Part shown: positions 8,722 to 17,787 of the stretch, piece by piece | How the letters are laid out: the number at the start of each line of letters is the position of its first letter | Numbering within the stretch: position 1 is the stretch's first letter | Assembly: GCA_025201705.1 (NCBI GenBank) | Contig: MU617251.1 | Location: forward strand, 1-17,787 | Length of the DNA: 17,787 nt | From: Dissophora ornata | Taxonomy: Eukaryota > Mortierellomycota > Mortierellomycetes > Mortierellales > Mortierellaceae | Direction of reading: 5' to 3' | Notes under the pieces: generated by a model | What the model was told of the DNA's origin: nothing | The model's database searches: none | Seen by the model: the letters and a program-made list of their open reading frames with translations, nothing else | Position numbers and translations under genes: made by a program

Positions 8722-11444
8722 ATGAAGGGTTATCTGACGGTTGTGCTGGCGATCACTCTTGTGGCTAGAATACCGACGATTGTCGCCGTCCATCAACCTC
8801 AAGATCAAAGCGTCTTGGGATCAGGGACAAGTGCTGGAGCCATCCCTGATATCTTCGATCCAATGGGTCTCGATTGTCGAGAACAGTTCCGTGCTGAGGT
8901 GTCCGAGCAGGTCCCAAAGATCCCGGAGGCTCTCAGAGATCAGGACACTGTATTTGGCAAAGACCATAGCAATGACAGTGATCCCGAGATGAGGTCGTTT
9001 TCGCAGTCGTCTCAAGACTCGATCCTGCAACCAATTAGTACAGATCCACCCCTTTCGATCTTTCAACAGCGCGCGCACGTTGTACAGCCGATGCGTATCC
9101 GACCCAGAGACAGAACAAAGCCTCTGGCGACCAACAAGTTCTATGGAAACCTTATGAATGGCGACTCGCATGCCCCAATTTGGACACATCCGTACGGTCT
9201 GCGATGGGATAGCAATAGCCCTTCTGCACAAGGGCTCGGTATCTCGCATATCGATGATAACATGAAAGCCTTTGGACCCAGTGATTCAGGAAGCTCGAAA
9301 TACTACATTAACCCGTTCTTGGTCAGCATGGGTCTCTCTGCTACCGAATTTGATGCACAGCACCAAATGACCGTTGGTGACTTTGGCGAGTTTGGTTGTA
9401 CGATGGAACTCTCGCCGGTGAGCGAGGCGGGTAACGCTGACAGCCCTAGGGCATATATTCGGGTGCCAATCGTGAGGGGTATGGCTTTCATCACGGGCAT
9501 GTACAAGGGTCTAACGCCAAAGATCTTTTCCAATATCCTGGTCCGAACCTTGACGCGCGACCCTCGACCAATGTCGGGTGGATGGGTCAAGTACAGGTTC
9601 TTGATTGAGGACGGCATCACTTGGTTGCTGTATGCAAAGTCCGACCAAGGTGCCACGCTTGCGCTAGTGATGAGAGATCAGGCGCATACTGAAGCTACCT
9701 CTGGCAAGTTCACGGGTGTGATACAGATCGCGAAACTGCCAGTGGGGAATGAAGCTCAAGCCGAGAGTATCTATGATGCGGCTGTTGGCGTCTACGCGAC
9801 ATCGGGTCAGCTCGTCGTGCAAAAGCGTTATGTTAGCAGGTAAACGAGATACGTTATTATGGTTGCTATTGACTTTGTAAGGTCGTGTGTTTTTCAATAT
9901 GCTGATGATCCAGCGTACATTTGGGGGGGCGTAATAGCAATGTGGGCGCATACGAGATCAAGTGGAAGTTGGCTGGCAACACCAAGCAGCAGTTCATCCA
10001 TTTCACACTGCCACATCACCGTGATGTCCTCACTGACATTTGCAAGCCCACCACGATTGTGCTCCCCTCGACTACCAAGGGAAAGATGGTCGCCTATGTT
10101 GGATCAAGCTGGCATCTTTATGAACCTGAGCGACTTTCGGCCGGATTTTTGCCTGATGGATGGGAGGGCATTGTGACGGAGGATAAGAAGAATATGATCC
10201 GAAAACAAGCCGAACTCGATGCTGATATGGATTTTGATCAACAAACCAATCTCGACTCGATGTACTTTGCAGGCAAGGGCCTTGCCAAGTTTGCTTTACT
10301 TTCTCTTGTCGTGACTGATGTGCTGAAGGACAATGGAGCGCTGAAGGCAAAGTGTATTGACAAGCTGAAGAGTTCGTTTGAGCGGTTTATGGAGAACAGA
10401 CAGATGTTCCCATTGGTCTATGACACGACGTGGAAGGGATTGGTCAGTGTCCAAGGGTTGGACAATGGCGCTCTTTCTGACTTTGGCAATACCTGGTACA
10501 AGTAAGTGTCACGCGTCTCTGCTTCCTTGACGAAACCTGAAAATGTGTACAGCATCGACATGTCGCAGGTTGATTATGTTACTGACCAAGTTATATCATG
10601 CTATAGTGATCACCACTACCACTATGGCTACTTTGTGCACACTGCTGCCATTATCCGGCACTTGGATCCCACGTGGAGGGCTGACGATATCTCCTCGTTC
10701 GTCAACAGTCTTATCCGCGACGTGGCCAACCCATCGTCCAATGACCCACACTTTCCCGTGTTTCGTTCCTTTGACTGGTTCATGGGCCACTCGTGGTCCC
10801 AGGGGATCTTTATCTCTCTCGATGGCAAGGATGAAGAGTCAACGTCGGAGGACATCAACCTCTACTATGCCATGTCTCTGTGGGGCAGGGTCAATAACAA
10901 CCCTGGGATGGATCAACTTGGCCAATTGATGCTAACAATTGCACGACGCAGCATCCAGTCCTACTTTTTGTTGGAGAGCGACAACACGAACCAACCAAAG
11001 GCGTTTATCGGAAACAAGGTGACGGGCATCTTGTTCGAGAACAAGGTCGACCACGCGACATACTTTTCTCCGCGCATTGGTAGGTGGAGCATGACGGCTG
11101 ATTTGAAAGTATTGCTGTTGTTGTTATTGTTTCTTTGCCGCCACTAAATTGTCGCTCCTTTGCGTGTAGAATGTATCCAAGGTATTCAGATGATCCCTGC
11201 CACGCCTGCGCTGCCACTGGTCCGTCGACGCGAGTTTGTGCAACAAGAGTGGACCAGTCTGTTAGAGTCGCGGGTGGGGGAGATCCAAGATGGATGGAAG
11301 TCTATTCTGATGATGAACTACGCAATGTTGGATAAGGAAGGAGCCTGGCAATACTTTGCTGCAGACAATGGTAGCCCGGTTCCGCTGGACGATGGCATGA
11401 CAAAGACGTGGGCCCTTTTCTACGTTGCCTCGATGCAGTCATAG
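8722..11444 (+). CDS. secreted GH81 endo-1,3-beta-glucanase (four exons, 809 aa)
   Basis: Hydrolyses internal beta-1,3-glucan bonds by the inverting GH81 mechanism; fungal relatives (Eng1/Eng2) act in septum or wall remodelling. Exons 8722-9839, 9938-10501, 10607-11079, 11170-11444; GT-AG introns of 90-105 nt, all in frame. The ATG at 8722 opens a signal peptide (MKGYLTVVLAITLVA...), with a likely cut near residue 22. A linker of about 110 residues precedes the family start at 134 (PLATNKFYGNL, WTHPYGLRW). The catalytic part holds NDHHYHYGYF (Asp562) and ESTSED, whose two Glu (638 and 642) are four apart, as in characterised GH81 enzymes where one Asp and two Glu line the site. FENKVDHATYF and ECIQGIQMIPATP follow. 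No carbohydrate-binding module or GPI-anchor tail is visible at the C-terminus. Start choice is safe because the frame upstream lacks another ATG. Confidence 0.93.
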
Positions 11445-11558
11445 AAACAACGTTGTCCCCCATTATTATTTTTTATTTTTGTGAAAAGTTTTCGCTTGCA
11501 CGCCTTATTAGTCGGTTCGTTCGACCTTGTGTGTTTTCTTTCTTCGCGACACGTTTGG

Positions 11559-11564
11559 AATAAA
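11559..11564 (+). terminator. polyadenylation signal AATAAA, GH81 gene
   Basis: Exact AATAAA followed by an A-run, about 115 bp past the glucanase stop. Confidence 0.55.
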
Positions 11565-11764
11565 AAAAAGATGCCTCAATTCAAATTGCACACAGCCAAA
11601 GCCAAGCAGCACATGTGTCACAGTAACAGGCATATACGCCAAAGACGAAGGAGTTGTTTTTGCTATTGTTTTTATTATCGGTATGCATGACTACAGGACT
11701 ACAGGTGCGGCGAAACAACGGGACAAACCTAGACGATTCATATTGAAACAAAGCCAGAACTGGG

Positions 11765-11989
11765 TTAGATATCAATTGGATCGTTGACTGGACGCGAGAT
11801 CTGAATGATCTTTTTTTTTTGTTCTCTCATTTCCATTCCGCAAAAAAAGCATCGCTTTTGTGAGGGCGGTTTTGTTATGATCAGATATATAGGCAATAAG
11901 TGTTTGTCCGCATCAAGTGCTCGGAACAGGTCTGTAAAATTTGCTTCATCATATAAGGTGGGATTATGGATAGGGGAGAACAGAGACAT
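11765..11989 (-). CDS. candidate small gene, 74-aa protein, unrecognised
   Basis: I do not recognise this protein. It is listed because its surroundings look like a complete minus-strand gene: CCAAT at 12175-12171, TATAAAAA at 12091-12084, a pyrimidine-rich stretch with no ATG, then the first ATG at 11989. The 74-codon frame ends at 11765, and AATAAA follows on the minus strand at 11676-11671. The protein starts MSLFSPIHNPTLYDEANF, has no long hydrophobic segment, holds one CxxC (CFFC) and a basic run EQKKKI. Codons are AT-ending (TTA, GCA, AAT), unlike neighbouring genes, which argues against it. It would be tail-to-tail with the glucanase gene and head-to-head with SMG6. It could equally be a non-coding transcript or chance. 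Confidence 0.3.
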   Translation of the reverse strand: MSLFSPIHNPTLYDEANFTDLFRALDADKHLLPIYLIITKPPSQKRCFFCGMEMREQKKKIIQISRPVNDPIDI

Positions 11990-12083
11990 CAAGGGAAGAG
12001 GAAGAGGGAGGGAGTTGGATGGTTACCTTGTGCAGCGTGGAGAGGTGAAGAGATCAGTTTTGTTGTTGTCAACAGAAGCCTCG

Positions 12084-12175
12084 TTTTTATACGAGAATTT
12101 TTTTTTTCTGCCGTGGTCGCGAGTGTGTGGCTTGAGGCAAGGGCGGCAAAACGCGATGCGTGGTCATGTGATTGG
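12084..12175 (-). promoter_or_regulatory. minus-strand CCAAT plus TATA pair
   Basis: On the minus strand CCAAT (12175-12171) is followed about 80 bp later by TATAAAAA (12091-12084). The TATA box sits inside a small inverted repeat, CTCGT/ACGAG (12080-12095). Spacing is that of a textbook RNA polymerase II promoter directed toward 11989. CCAAT may also serve SMG6 in the opposite direction. Confidence 0.4.
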
Positions 12176-12290
12176 CTGATTAGCTAGTCTCTGAACCCCA
12201 CATAACCGCATGCTTCGTTCTTTTCTCTTCCACGCACCCATTCCTCTCTAGAAAAAAAAAAGAAAAAAGATCATCCTTCATCTTTGACCG

Positions 12291-12425
12291 ATGGAATACT
12301 CTTCTTGTTCTTCTGCACCAACAACTGCGCTTCCCACTAACACCACCGCTTCTACAACTGCAGCAACCGCCACTCCTATCCTCAGCATAGAAGCTTCAAC
12401 CCCTCATCACTCCTTCCCCATTTGA
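12291..12425 (+). other. upstream ORF, 44 codons, in SMG6 leader
   Basis: ATG at 12291 opens 44 codons rich in Ser/Thr/Ala (starting MEYSSCSSAPTTALPTN) and ends at TGA 12423-12425. It ends 82 bases before the SMG6 ATG and is in another frame, so it is separate unless spliced. No consensus donor lets it join the main frame. It may act as a translated uORF; leader extent is not known. Confidence 0.5.
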
Positions 12426-12507
12426 GTCATCTCTGTCCACAATAAGCGTATTCTTTGCTTTTTATTTCCTCAACAGTTTTTTTTTCTCCTCAAATTTGGC
12501 GAGTGAT

Positions 12508-15500
12508 ATGAGCACAGCAAAGCCTGGCTTGACAGTTCCATCATACACTCCTCCAGACTCTACCCCCAAAACCGCCCCTCGCTCTCGAAAGCAACGCTCC
12601 GGAAATAGCAGCAACAGCAACCATCCGAAAAAGCTGGAAAAAAGTCCGTCTTTCAACAGCAACTTGAACAATGGCGTGAACAACAACCCTATCGCTGGCA
12701 CTAGTACTGGTGCCAGTACCAGTGTGAACAACAACAGTGCCAATAGCAACACCAACACCAACAACACCAACAACAACAACAACAACAACAACAACAACGG
12801 GAACAGTGTCGGCAACCAGCGCGGAGGGAACAGCAACGGCAGGAACAACAGCGGCGGTCGTCGTGACAACCCTGTAGCCTCAGAGAATGACTCAGAGTCG
12901 AGTACGGTAACTGCCTCCACAACCACAACTACAACAACCTCGACCACAAAGACCGCGACTGAGCGTTCTCGAGGCTACCTCGCCAACCGACCTTCTTCCA
13001 ACCGTCTCGACCAGGACTCGTCTTCCTCGAGTCGAAGGGACCACGGCTCTGGGCGACCGCCTGGATCCGGAGGCCGTCTCTTTGATCCCAAGAAGGATCC
13101 TGTCCCAGTTGCGCCCCCTGCCTCGACACCAAAGCAGCAGTCGCAAGGGCGCTCGTCTGGCCCAGGTGACACTCGGAACCTTAATTCGAGTTCCCGCAAA
13201 CGATCAAGCGGTTCTGGCGGTAGTGGCCAGCAAAATCCGCGATTGTATGATCCTAATCAGGCGCAGCCGCAGTCAGTGCGTCACATCGACAATAGTGGTG
13301 CCTCCCCAGCAGCCGCAGTCTCTAAACAGAGTTTGGTGGCTACATCGGCATCTAATGCGACGACTACGCCTTCAAAATCATCATCGAGCTCAAATCTAGC
13401 TTCGCCCATGGACGGGCTGGTCAAGTTGACAAAGGAGATTCAGCAGCTGGAGAAGAAGGTGATGGAAAGACCGAGTCGCAGGACGCTGGATAGCGACCAA
13501 GACGATATTGAGAGCAGCAGCTCCCGACAGAGCGGAAGTTTGACCTGGAATCGACGTATTGACAACTCCAAAAGGTACAGTCGTGCGCTAGAAAGAATCA
13601 TCCCTTTGTTTTTTTTTACACACACACGGGCAGAGAGATATCGACATGTTGGGGGAAATGACTCAACGCATAAAAAAAAAAAAAGGAATGATACACAGGG
13701 TGCGGGAATCAGTATCAGCTGGTAATTTCGATGGCGCTTTGTGGAACTAGAACAAATGGCCGCAGTACTGCATTTGTCTTTTCCCCGTGAGCTTTGACCA
13801 ATTCGAAAAGAGAAATCAAACTAAAAGTCGACTGCAGAATCGCAGAATCGGTAGTACAGGACTAACTGTTGGGCGCGTGGGGTGGATATTAATGCGCGTT
13901 CTGCATGAAAAAGGGAACTAGTGCCACGAACATTGCCCCCGTACTAATCATGCAAACAACATATGCTATGTTACATCCTTTTGATGTCATTCTAGGCTCG
14001 CGACAAAATACCTCAAGCTGATGCAGCTCGATTTCAAGTCGTCGCTCAAGCACGACATCGATACCCGATGCTGGAAGCTTGCCATCTACCCGTTAATCGA
14101 GACCTTCCGAGCTGCCCTCCGAAACTCGGAACACGTCACCGACCCCGGTAGCGGTGGCCAGTCCTTTTCAGAGTCCGACGAAGACCACATGGATAACATT
14201 CGACACTACTTTGCAGAGTTCATAGGATTTGCACAAGAGTTTTACGACACCTTGAAGACGACGCTGCAAAAGTTGGAGGCCAAGCACGGCACGCCTAACA
14301 GTGGTGGCGTCGCTCCGTCCCGAACGCTGCACATTCCTCGCTGGCATCGTTGTATCGGTATTTTGGGCGATCTTGCCCGATATCGATGGTTGCACAAGTT
14401 GGTGGATGATGGTGATGATATGTCACCCCCCACGGACTGGTTGGTCGTTGCAAGACGGTTATACCGAGAAGCAATCGACCTTGGACCTGGAAACGGCAAG
14501 ATGTACAACCAGCTGGCTCTCCTGTCTGGCGGCCGTGGATTAGAGTCTCTGTACTATTACAGCAAAAGGTATGTTTCGAATAAACTTGTGGGTAGGATAC
14601 GCGTTCTGTTTTCTGTAGCTCGGTCTGACTGACCGTACCTTTATATTATCTCTTTTCCATCTTTGGACATACTATTCTAGCTTGACGGTCAGATCGTCAT
14701 TCATGAATGCACGCGACACATTGACGTCGTTCTTTGCTGCGAACGAGCAGATCAGAAGCCTCCAGGCTCTATCGCTCTTGAAACAGAAGCCCTCCAAGGT
14801 CCGACAGGCTAACGGGGCGCTGGAGGATTCGACACTCAAGGACTGTGAGGGTTCATTCCTGTTACTCCATGCAATGTTATTTGAAAAGATCAATCTTGAT
14901 CATTTCGAGAAGCGACTCAAGAATTTCTCGAAGCAACTCAAATTCCTTCACGCTCCACACGGCAGCAATATGGATGACCAGGACTTGCAACAGCTGCAAC
15001 AGCAGCTGGCGGGACCAGAACGATGGGATGGATTTTACTTCATGTTGGCGGTGATCAACATTGCTGGTGTGTACGAGTACAACTGGAGTAGCTCCGTGAT
15101 CGCGAAATCCAATACTGCTTTTGGTTCCCTCACCGACCATCTCGTCACCGTCGCCACACTTCCATACTCTTCAAGGCTACTCCTCTCGACCATGGAACAA
15201 TCTATGCAACGATACATGGCCAGTGTTGGTCAGTTCAGCCAGAAGGTTTTGTCGTCGTCGTTGGAGGAACAGCAAGGGTGGTTGGTGTATTGTCATGTGG
15301 TCTTGGTATGGATGGCAAGTCGACCATTTGGATCGAGCAAAGGCCATAGAGACATGACTGCAAATTGGCAGATGATGGTGGATGAGACGGCGCTGCCGAC
15401 ATTCTGGACAACGTTGGTGGAGTTTATGAACTGGCACTGGAATCGGATGACGCCCTTTGATCAGTCGGATATGCTCTCGGCTTTCTCGGAAGAGATGGTA

Positions 15501-17085
15501 GAGACTACGGCAACGGAGCTCGACAACCAGGAGCAGCAGACACCGGAGAAAACGGTGTACAAGTTGTCGCTCCCTCCATTGGGCCATGAATGGGAACTGA
15601 GAGGACTTGCCTGGCTCCCGACGTCACGATTTGGAAGCCGGATGTTCAAAGGATCGCAGCCGGCTTTGGATGATGCAGAGTTGAAGGGCGACAGTCTTTG
15701 GAAACAAGAGTCACTCAAGGCTGAGCATTTGTCGAAGCGACTTGTGGAGCTGAGTCTTATTGCCGCAATGGTAAGGTTCATTGTTTAGTGACTTTTTTCC
15801 TTTATTATTATTCTGGCGATTTCAATATTTCTAAACTCCTCTTCCTCATTCCTGGTTTTTATTTTACTACGTATAGCATATGGAAATTATTGCGTTTGAT
15901 TTCTGTGAGAACGCGTTCAAGATCAGCGACGAATATGCAGCTCATCTGGAACATCTTGCCACGCAACCCCAACACAGCAGCAACAGCAACAACCCCAACA
16001 AGTATTTCTTTAATACTACTACCAGCACAGAAGAATACTCGACGGACGACAACTTCATGTCCTCGTCGCACGCCAGTATTAGTCAAGACTCTGGGTTGGA
16101 AGAGGACGAGGCAACATTGTTCTCGTCTGATGGCGGACTGGATTGTTACTCGACTGCAGAGATTATGGAGTTAAAGTCGAAGCGGGATCAACTGAAATCG
16201 TTATTGAACGAGTCTGCGGCAGCGAATGCGAATAGTCGGCAAAAGGTGGTGTCGTTGGGATCTCTGCAGTGGGATTATCGGACCAGACAACCGTCGTCGC
16301 CTCTGGGAGGCAGTGGCGCGTATGGAGGAAATGGATATGGTCGAAATACCAAGGGTGGTGGAGGTGGAAGTGGAGGACGATATAATAAGATGGATCGACG
16401 GAGCCAAGCTTCTGGTTCATCTTCTCATCACCGTGCGGGAGCTCTAGTCACCGACAATTCGACGCTCGTGATCGATACCAACTGTCTTGTTGCGGACTGG
16501 ACACTTGTCCAGCGCCTCGTCTCTGCAGATCGTTGGACTGTGATCATCCCCTTGGCCGTGATTACAGAGTTGGATGGATTGAAGAACAATCCTGCACCGT
16601 TGGGTCCTGCGGCGGCGGGGGCGTTGACTTATTTGGAAGGATGTTTGGCGATGCGACCCAAGCCGCGTCGATTGAAGATTCAGACGAGTAGGGGCAATTA
16701 TTTGAACGATCTGAGTTTCCGAGTCGAGTCGTTTAATTACGAGAAACAGATGCCTTCACAGCAACACTCGTATCACAAGAGAGTATCCTCAGGAGGAGGA
16801 GGAGGGTATGATGAGAAGGATGAGGAGGATTACGATGGTGACGAGGAGATTATGCGGAATCATAATGTGGATGATTTCATTCTAGGATTGTGCCTCTGGC
16901 ATCAGGAGAATGGATCGACATTGATGACGATGAGTTCGCAGACTGGGGAGGCGGGCAGTAGTAATAACAGCAAGGGAGGGATCTATTTGGTGACGGATGA
17001 TCGTAACCTACGCGTAAAAGCTCGAGCCAGGAGTGTTGAGGTTCTTGGAAAGGATGATATTGGCTGGATGACCAGTCAACGATGA
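12508..17085 (+). CDS. SMG6/EST1A-like NMD endonuclease (four exons, 1312 aa)
   Basis: Probable nonsense-mediated decay endonuclease, cutting mRNA near premature stops after recruitment by UPF1. Exons 12508-13574, 13996-14568, 14681-15770, 15877-17085, all in frame. Residues 1-300 are disordered and rich in Asn, Ser and Thr, with Asn-10 at 88-97. A helix LVKLTKEIQQLEKKV (about 303-317) leads into the EST1/14-3-3-like TPR domain (about 356-900): YLKLMQLDF, WKLAIYPLIETFR, GDLARYRWLHK, then LYREAIDLGPGNGKMYNQLA and YYYSKSLTVRSSFMNAR, the EST1 DNA/RNA-binding-type region. The PIN domain is C-terminal (about 1105-1310). It keeps three acidic sites: DTN (D1110), NVDDF (D1242/D1243) and TDDRNLRVKARA (D1284/D1285). 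These match the three catalytic Asp of human SMG6, so cleavage ability is expected. Inserts rich in Gly and acidic residues interrupt the PIN domain. A telomerase-linked EST1 role is an alternative. Confidence 0.9.
12769..12798 (+). repeat. (AAC)10 microsatellite coding Asn-10
   Basis: Ten in-frame AAC codons in SMG6 exon 1, inside a longer Asn-rich stretch (12661-12860). Pure repeat units imply recent expansion. Confidence 0.9.
13575..13995 (+). other. 421-nt intron 1 of SMG6, length outlier
   Basis: Starts GTACAG and ends TTCTAG. All other introns here are 87-132 nt. It contains a long A-run near 13671-13684. Retention keeps the frame open to a stop at 13723-13725, giving an N-terminal fragment of about 405 residues without the TPR and PIN domains. 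I found no convincing internal exon. Confidence 0.7.
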
Positions 17086-17119
17086 ACAGAGACTTTTCGT
17101 TTCTTTTCTCTCTTTCTCG

Positions 17120-17128
17120 CTCTCTCTT

Positions 17129-17159
<31 letters not shown>

Positions 17160-17174
17160 CTCTCTCTTTCTCTT

Positions 17175-17207
<33 letters not shown>

Positions 17208-17243
17208 TTCTCTCTTTCTCTTTCTCTCTCTCTTTCCCCTTTG
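17120..17243 (+). repeat. 124-nt pure pyrimidine (TTTCTCTC-type) microsatellite
   Basis: Only C and T from 17120 to 17243, built of TTTCTC and TCTC units. It starts about 35 nt after the SMG6 stop, so it lies in the SMG6 3' UTR as a UC-rich tract. Confidence 0.95.
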
Positions 17244-17317
17244 AGTTCTACGAAAATCCCGAGAATGTTATGCAAGGATTGTTTTTGACAGAATGAACAC
17301 TTTTAGTACATATACAC

Positions 17318-17323
17318 AATAAA
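17318..17323 (+). terminator. polyadenylation signal AATAAA, SMG6
   Basis: Exact AATAAA about 233 bp past the SMG6 stop, followed by AT-rich sequence. Use of this site puts the pyrimidine tract inside the mature 3' UTR. Confidence 0.55.
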
Positions 17324-17444
17324 TCAATGAAAAAAAATAAAATGAATGGCTGTGCCACATGTAAGCTGCGCATTGCTGCAATATATATTTTTATATATTT
17401 TATAATATTAATTAAATCAATTGCGCACGTCTCCAACCACTTTC

Positions 17445-17765
17445 CTAATTCACCAAGAACCTGCTCCGATCCAAAGTCTCGAATCCCAAGACGCCAAAAG
17501 GAGCAGAACCCGCGATTTTCCCCATCTCTGCATCTGTCAACTGCTCAGGTGCAGGTCGCATCACCATGGCGGTTGCAGAGTTGGCCAGCAGGCTCATCTT
17601 GTTCAAGGCGGCACCGGACTTTGGGGGCACGCCTTCCTTTTGGAATGAGAATTGTGTCCGTTTGAAGACTTGATCCTGCTCGAGGTTGTGGAAGTTGTAT
17701 CGGGAGGGTTTATGCGCCTCCGAGGGGGTTGGTCGTGGGGGGTACCGGAAGCTGTAAAAGTCCAT
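17445..17765 (-). CDS. unrecognised small protein, 106 codons, possibly 5'-partial
   Basis: I do not recognise this protein. The frame from ATG 17765-17763 (context GCCATGG) runs to TAG at 17447-17445. It begins MDFYSFRYPPRPTPSEAHKP and is soluble-looking. The middle is SFQKEGVPPKSGAALNKMSL, and the tail holds PEQLTDAEMGKIAGSAPFG. No transmembrane segment or catalytic motif is seen. Third-position GC is high, like real genes here, and the composition is protein-like. Upstream bases to the window edge have no in-frame stop, so more N-terminal sequence or a spliced exon may lie outside. It is tail-to-tail with SMG6, sharing a 360-bp AT-rich 3' region. No AATAAA is evident on its strand, only weaker ATATAAA-type strings near 17395. 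Confidence 0.6.
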   Translation of the reverse strand: MDFYSFRYPPRPTPSEAHKPSRYNFHNLEQDQVFKRTQFSFQKEGVPPKSGAALNKMSLLANSATAMVMRPAPEQLTDAEMGKIAGSAPFGVLGFETLDRSRFLVN

Positions 17766-17787
17766 GGCGAATGATCCTTTTTTTTTT

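Larger units (their letters stand above)
11990..12507. other. intergenic and leader region upstream of SMG6
   Basis: Holds the CCAAT/TATA pair, A-rich tracts near 12250-12268, the upstream ORF at 12291-12425, and a strong acceptor-like string (TTTATTTCCTCAACAG, ending 12476) followed by T-runs 32 bp before the SMG6 ATG. The acceptor-like string could end a 5'-leader intron, but I see no good donor between 12291 and it. Confidence 0.5.

Noticed and set aside
12420..12507. Joining the 12291 ORF to SMG6 by an intron ending at CAACAG (12476).
   Set aside because: No consensus donor is present in or after the upstream ORF, and the ATG at 12508 gives a complete model without it.
12462..12947. Minus-strand ORF rich in Leu and Val opposite SMG6 exon 1.
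   Set aside because: Shadow of the Asn/Thr/Ser-rich SMG6 N-terminus on the plus strand; the hydrophobic runs come from the AAC repeat.
16877..17275. Minus-strand ORF with a long Arg/Glu/Lys repeat.
   Set aside because: Produced by the CT microsatellite read on the purine strand; the rest is antisense to the SMG6 PIN domain.

Overview
The window is nuclear DNA of a filamentous fungus. Genes are split by short GT-AG introns (mostly 87-132 nt, donors such as GTAAGT, GTATGT and GTAACG, branch-like CTAAC/CTGAC). Poly-Q and poly-N tracts and AATAAA signals are also present. The mix of a long SMG6-type protein with a PIN nuclease, a GH81 beta-1,3-glucanase, a DNAJC8-like J protein and a multi-exon peroxisomal acyl-CoA oxidase suggests an early-diverging (Mortierella- or Mucor-like) fungus. 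That placement is an inference from family content, not from a search. No rRNA, tRNA, CRISPR array or transposon was recognised.

Layout: (1) 1-1456, minus strand: the N-terminal ~478 residues of a low-complexity bHLH transcription factor, cut by the window edge inside the bHLH domain. (2) 1457-3801: a long gene-poor stretch with a G-quadruplex-type tract. (3) 3802-6356, minus: acyl-CoA oxidase in six exons, one of only 19 nt. (4) 6357-7316: divergent promoter shared with DNAJC8, holding a tandem E-box repeat and a perfect 10-bp inverted repeat. (5) 7317-8159, plus: DNAJC8/SPF31-like spliceosomal J protein, two exons. (6) 8722-11444, plus: secreted GH81 endo-beta-1,3-glucanase, four exons. (7) 11445-12507: intergenic, with a possible small minus-strand gene (CCAAT, TATA, 74-codon ORF, AATAAA) and the SMG6 leader with a 44-codon upstream ORF. 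(8) 12508-17085, plus: SMG6/EST1A-like nonsense-mediated decay endonuclease, four exons, 1312 aa by my reconstruction. (9) 17445-17765, minus: unrecognised 106-codon ORF running toward the window edge.

The genes do not form one pathway. They cover transcription control, fatty-acid beta-oxidation, pre-mRNA splicing, cell-wall glucan turnover and mRNA surveillance. Splice junctions were joined by eye. Each multi-exon model keeps one reading frame from ATG to stop and restores family motifs across junctions, which is the main support for the coordinates. The most interesting non-routine signals are the layout around SMG6 (upstream ORF, an outlier first intron with an early stop, and a 124-nt pyrimidine tract just after the stop codon), the 19-nt micro-exon, and the candidate small gene at 11765-11989.
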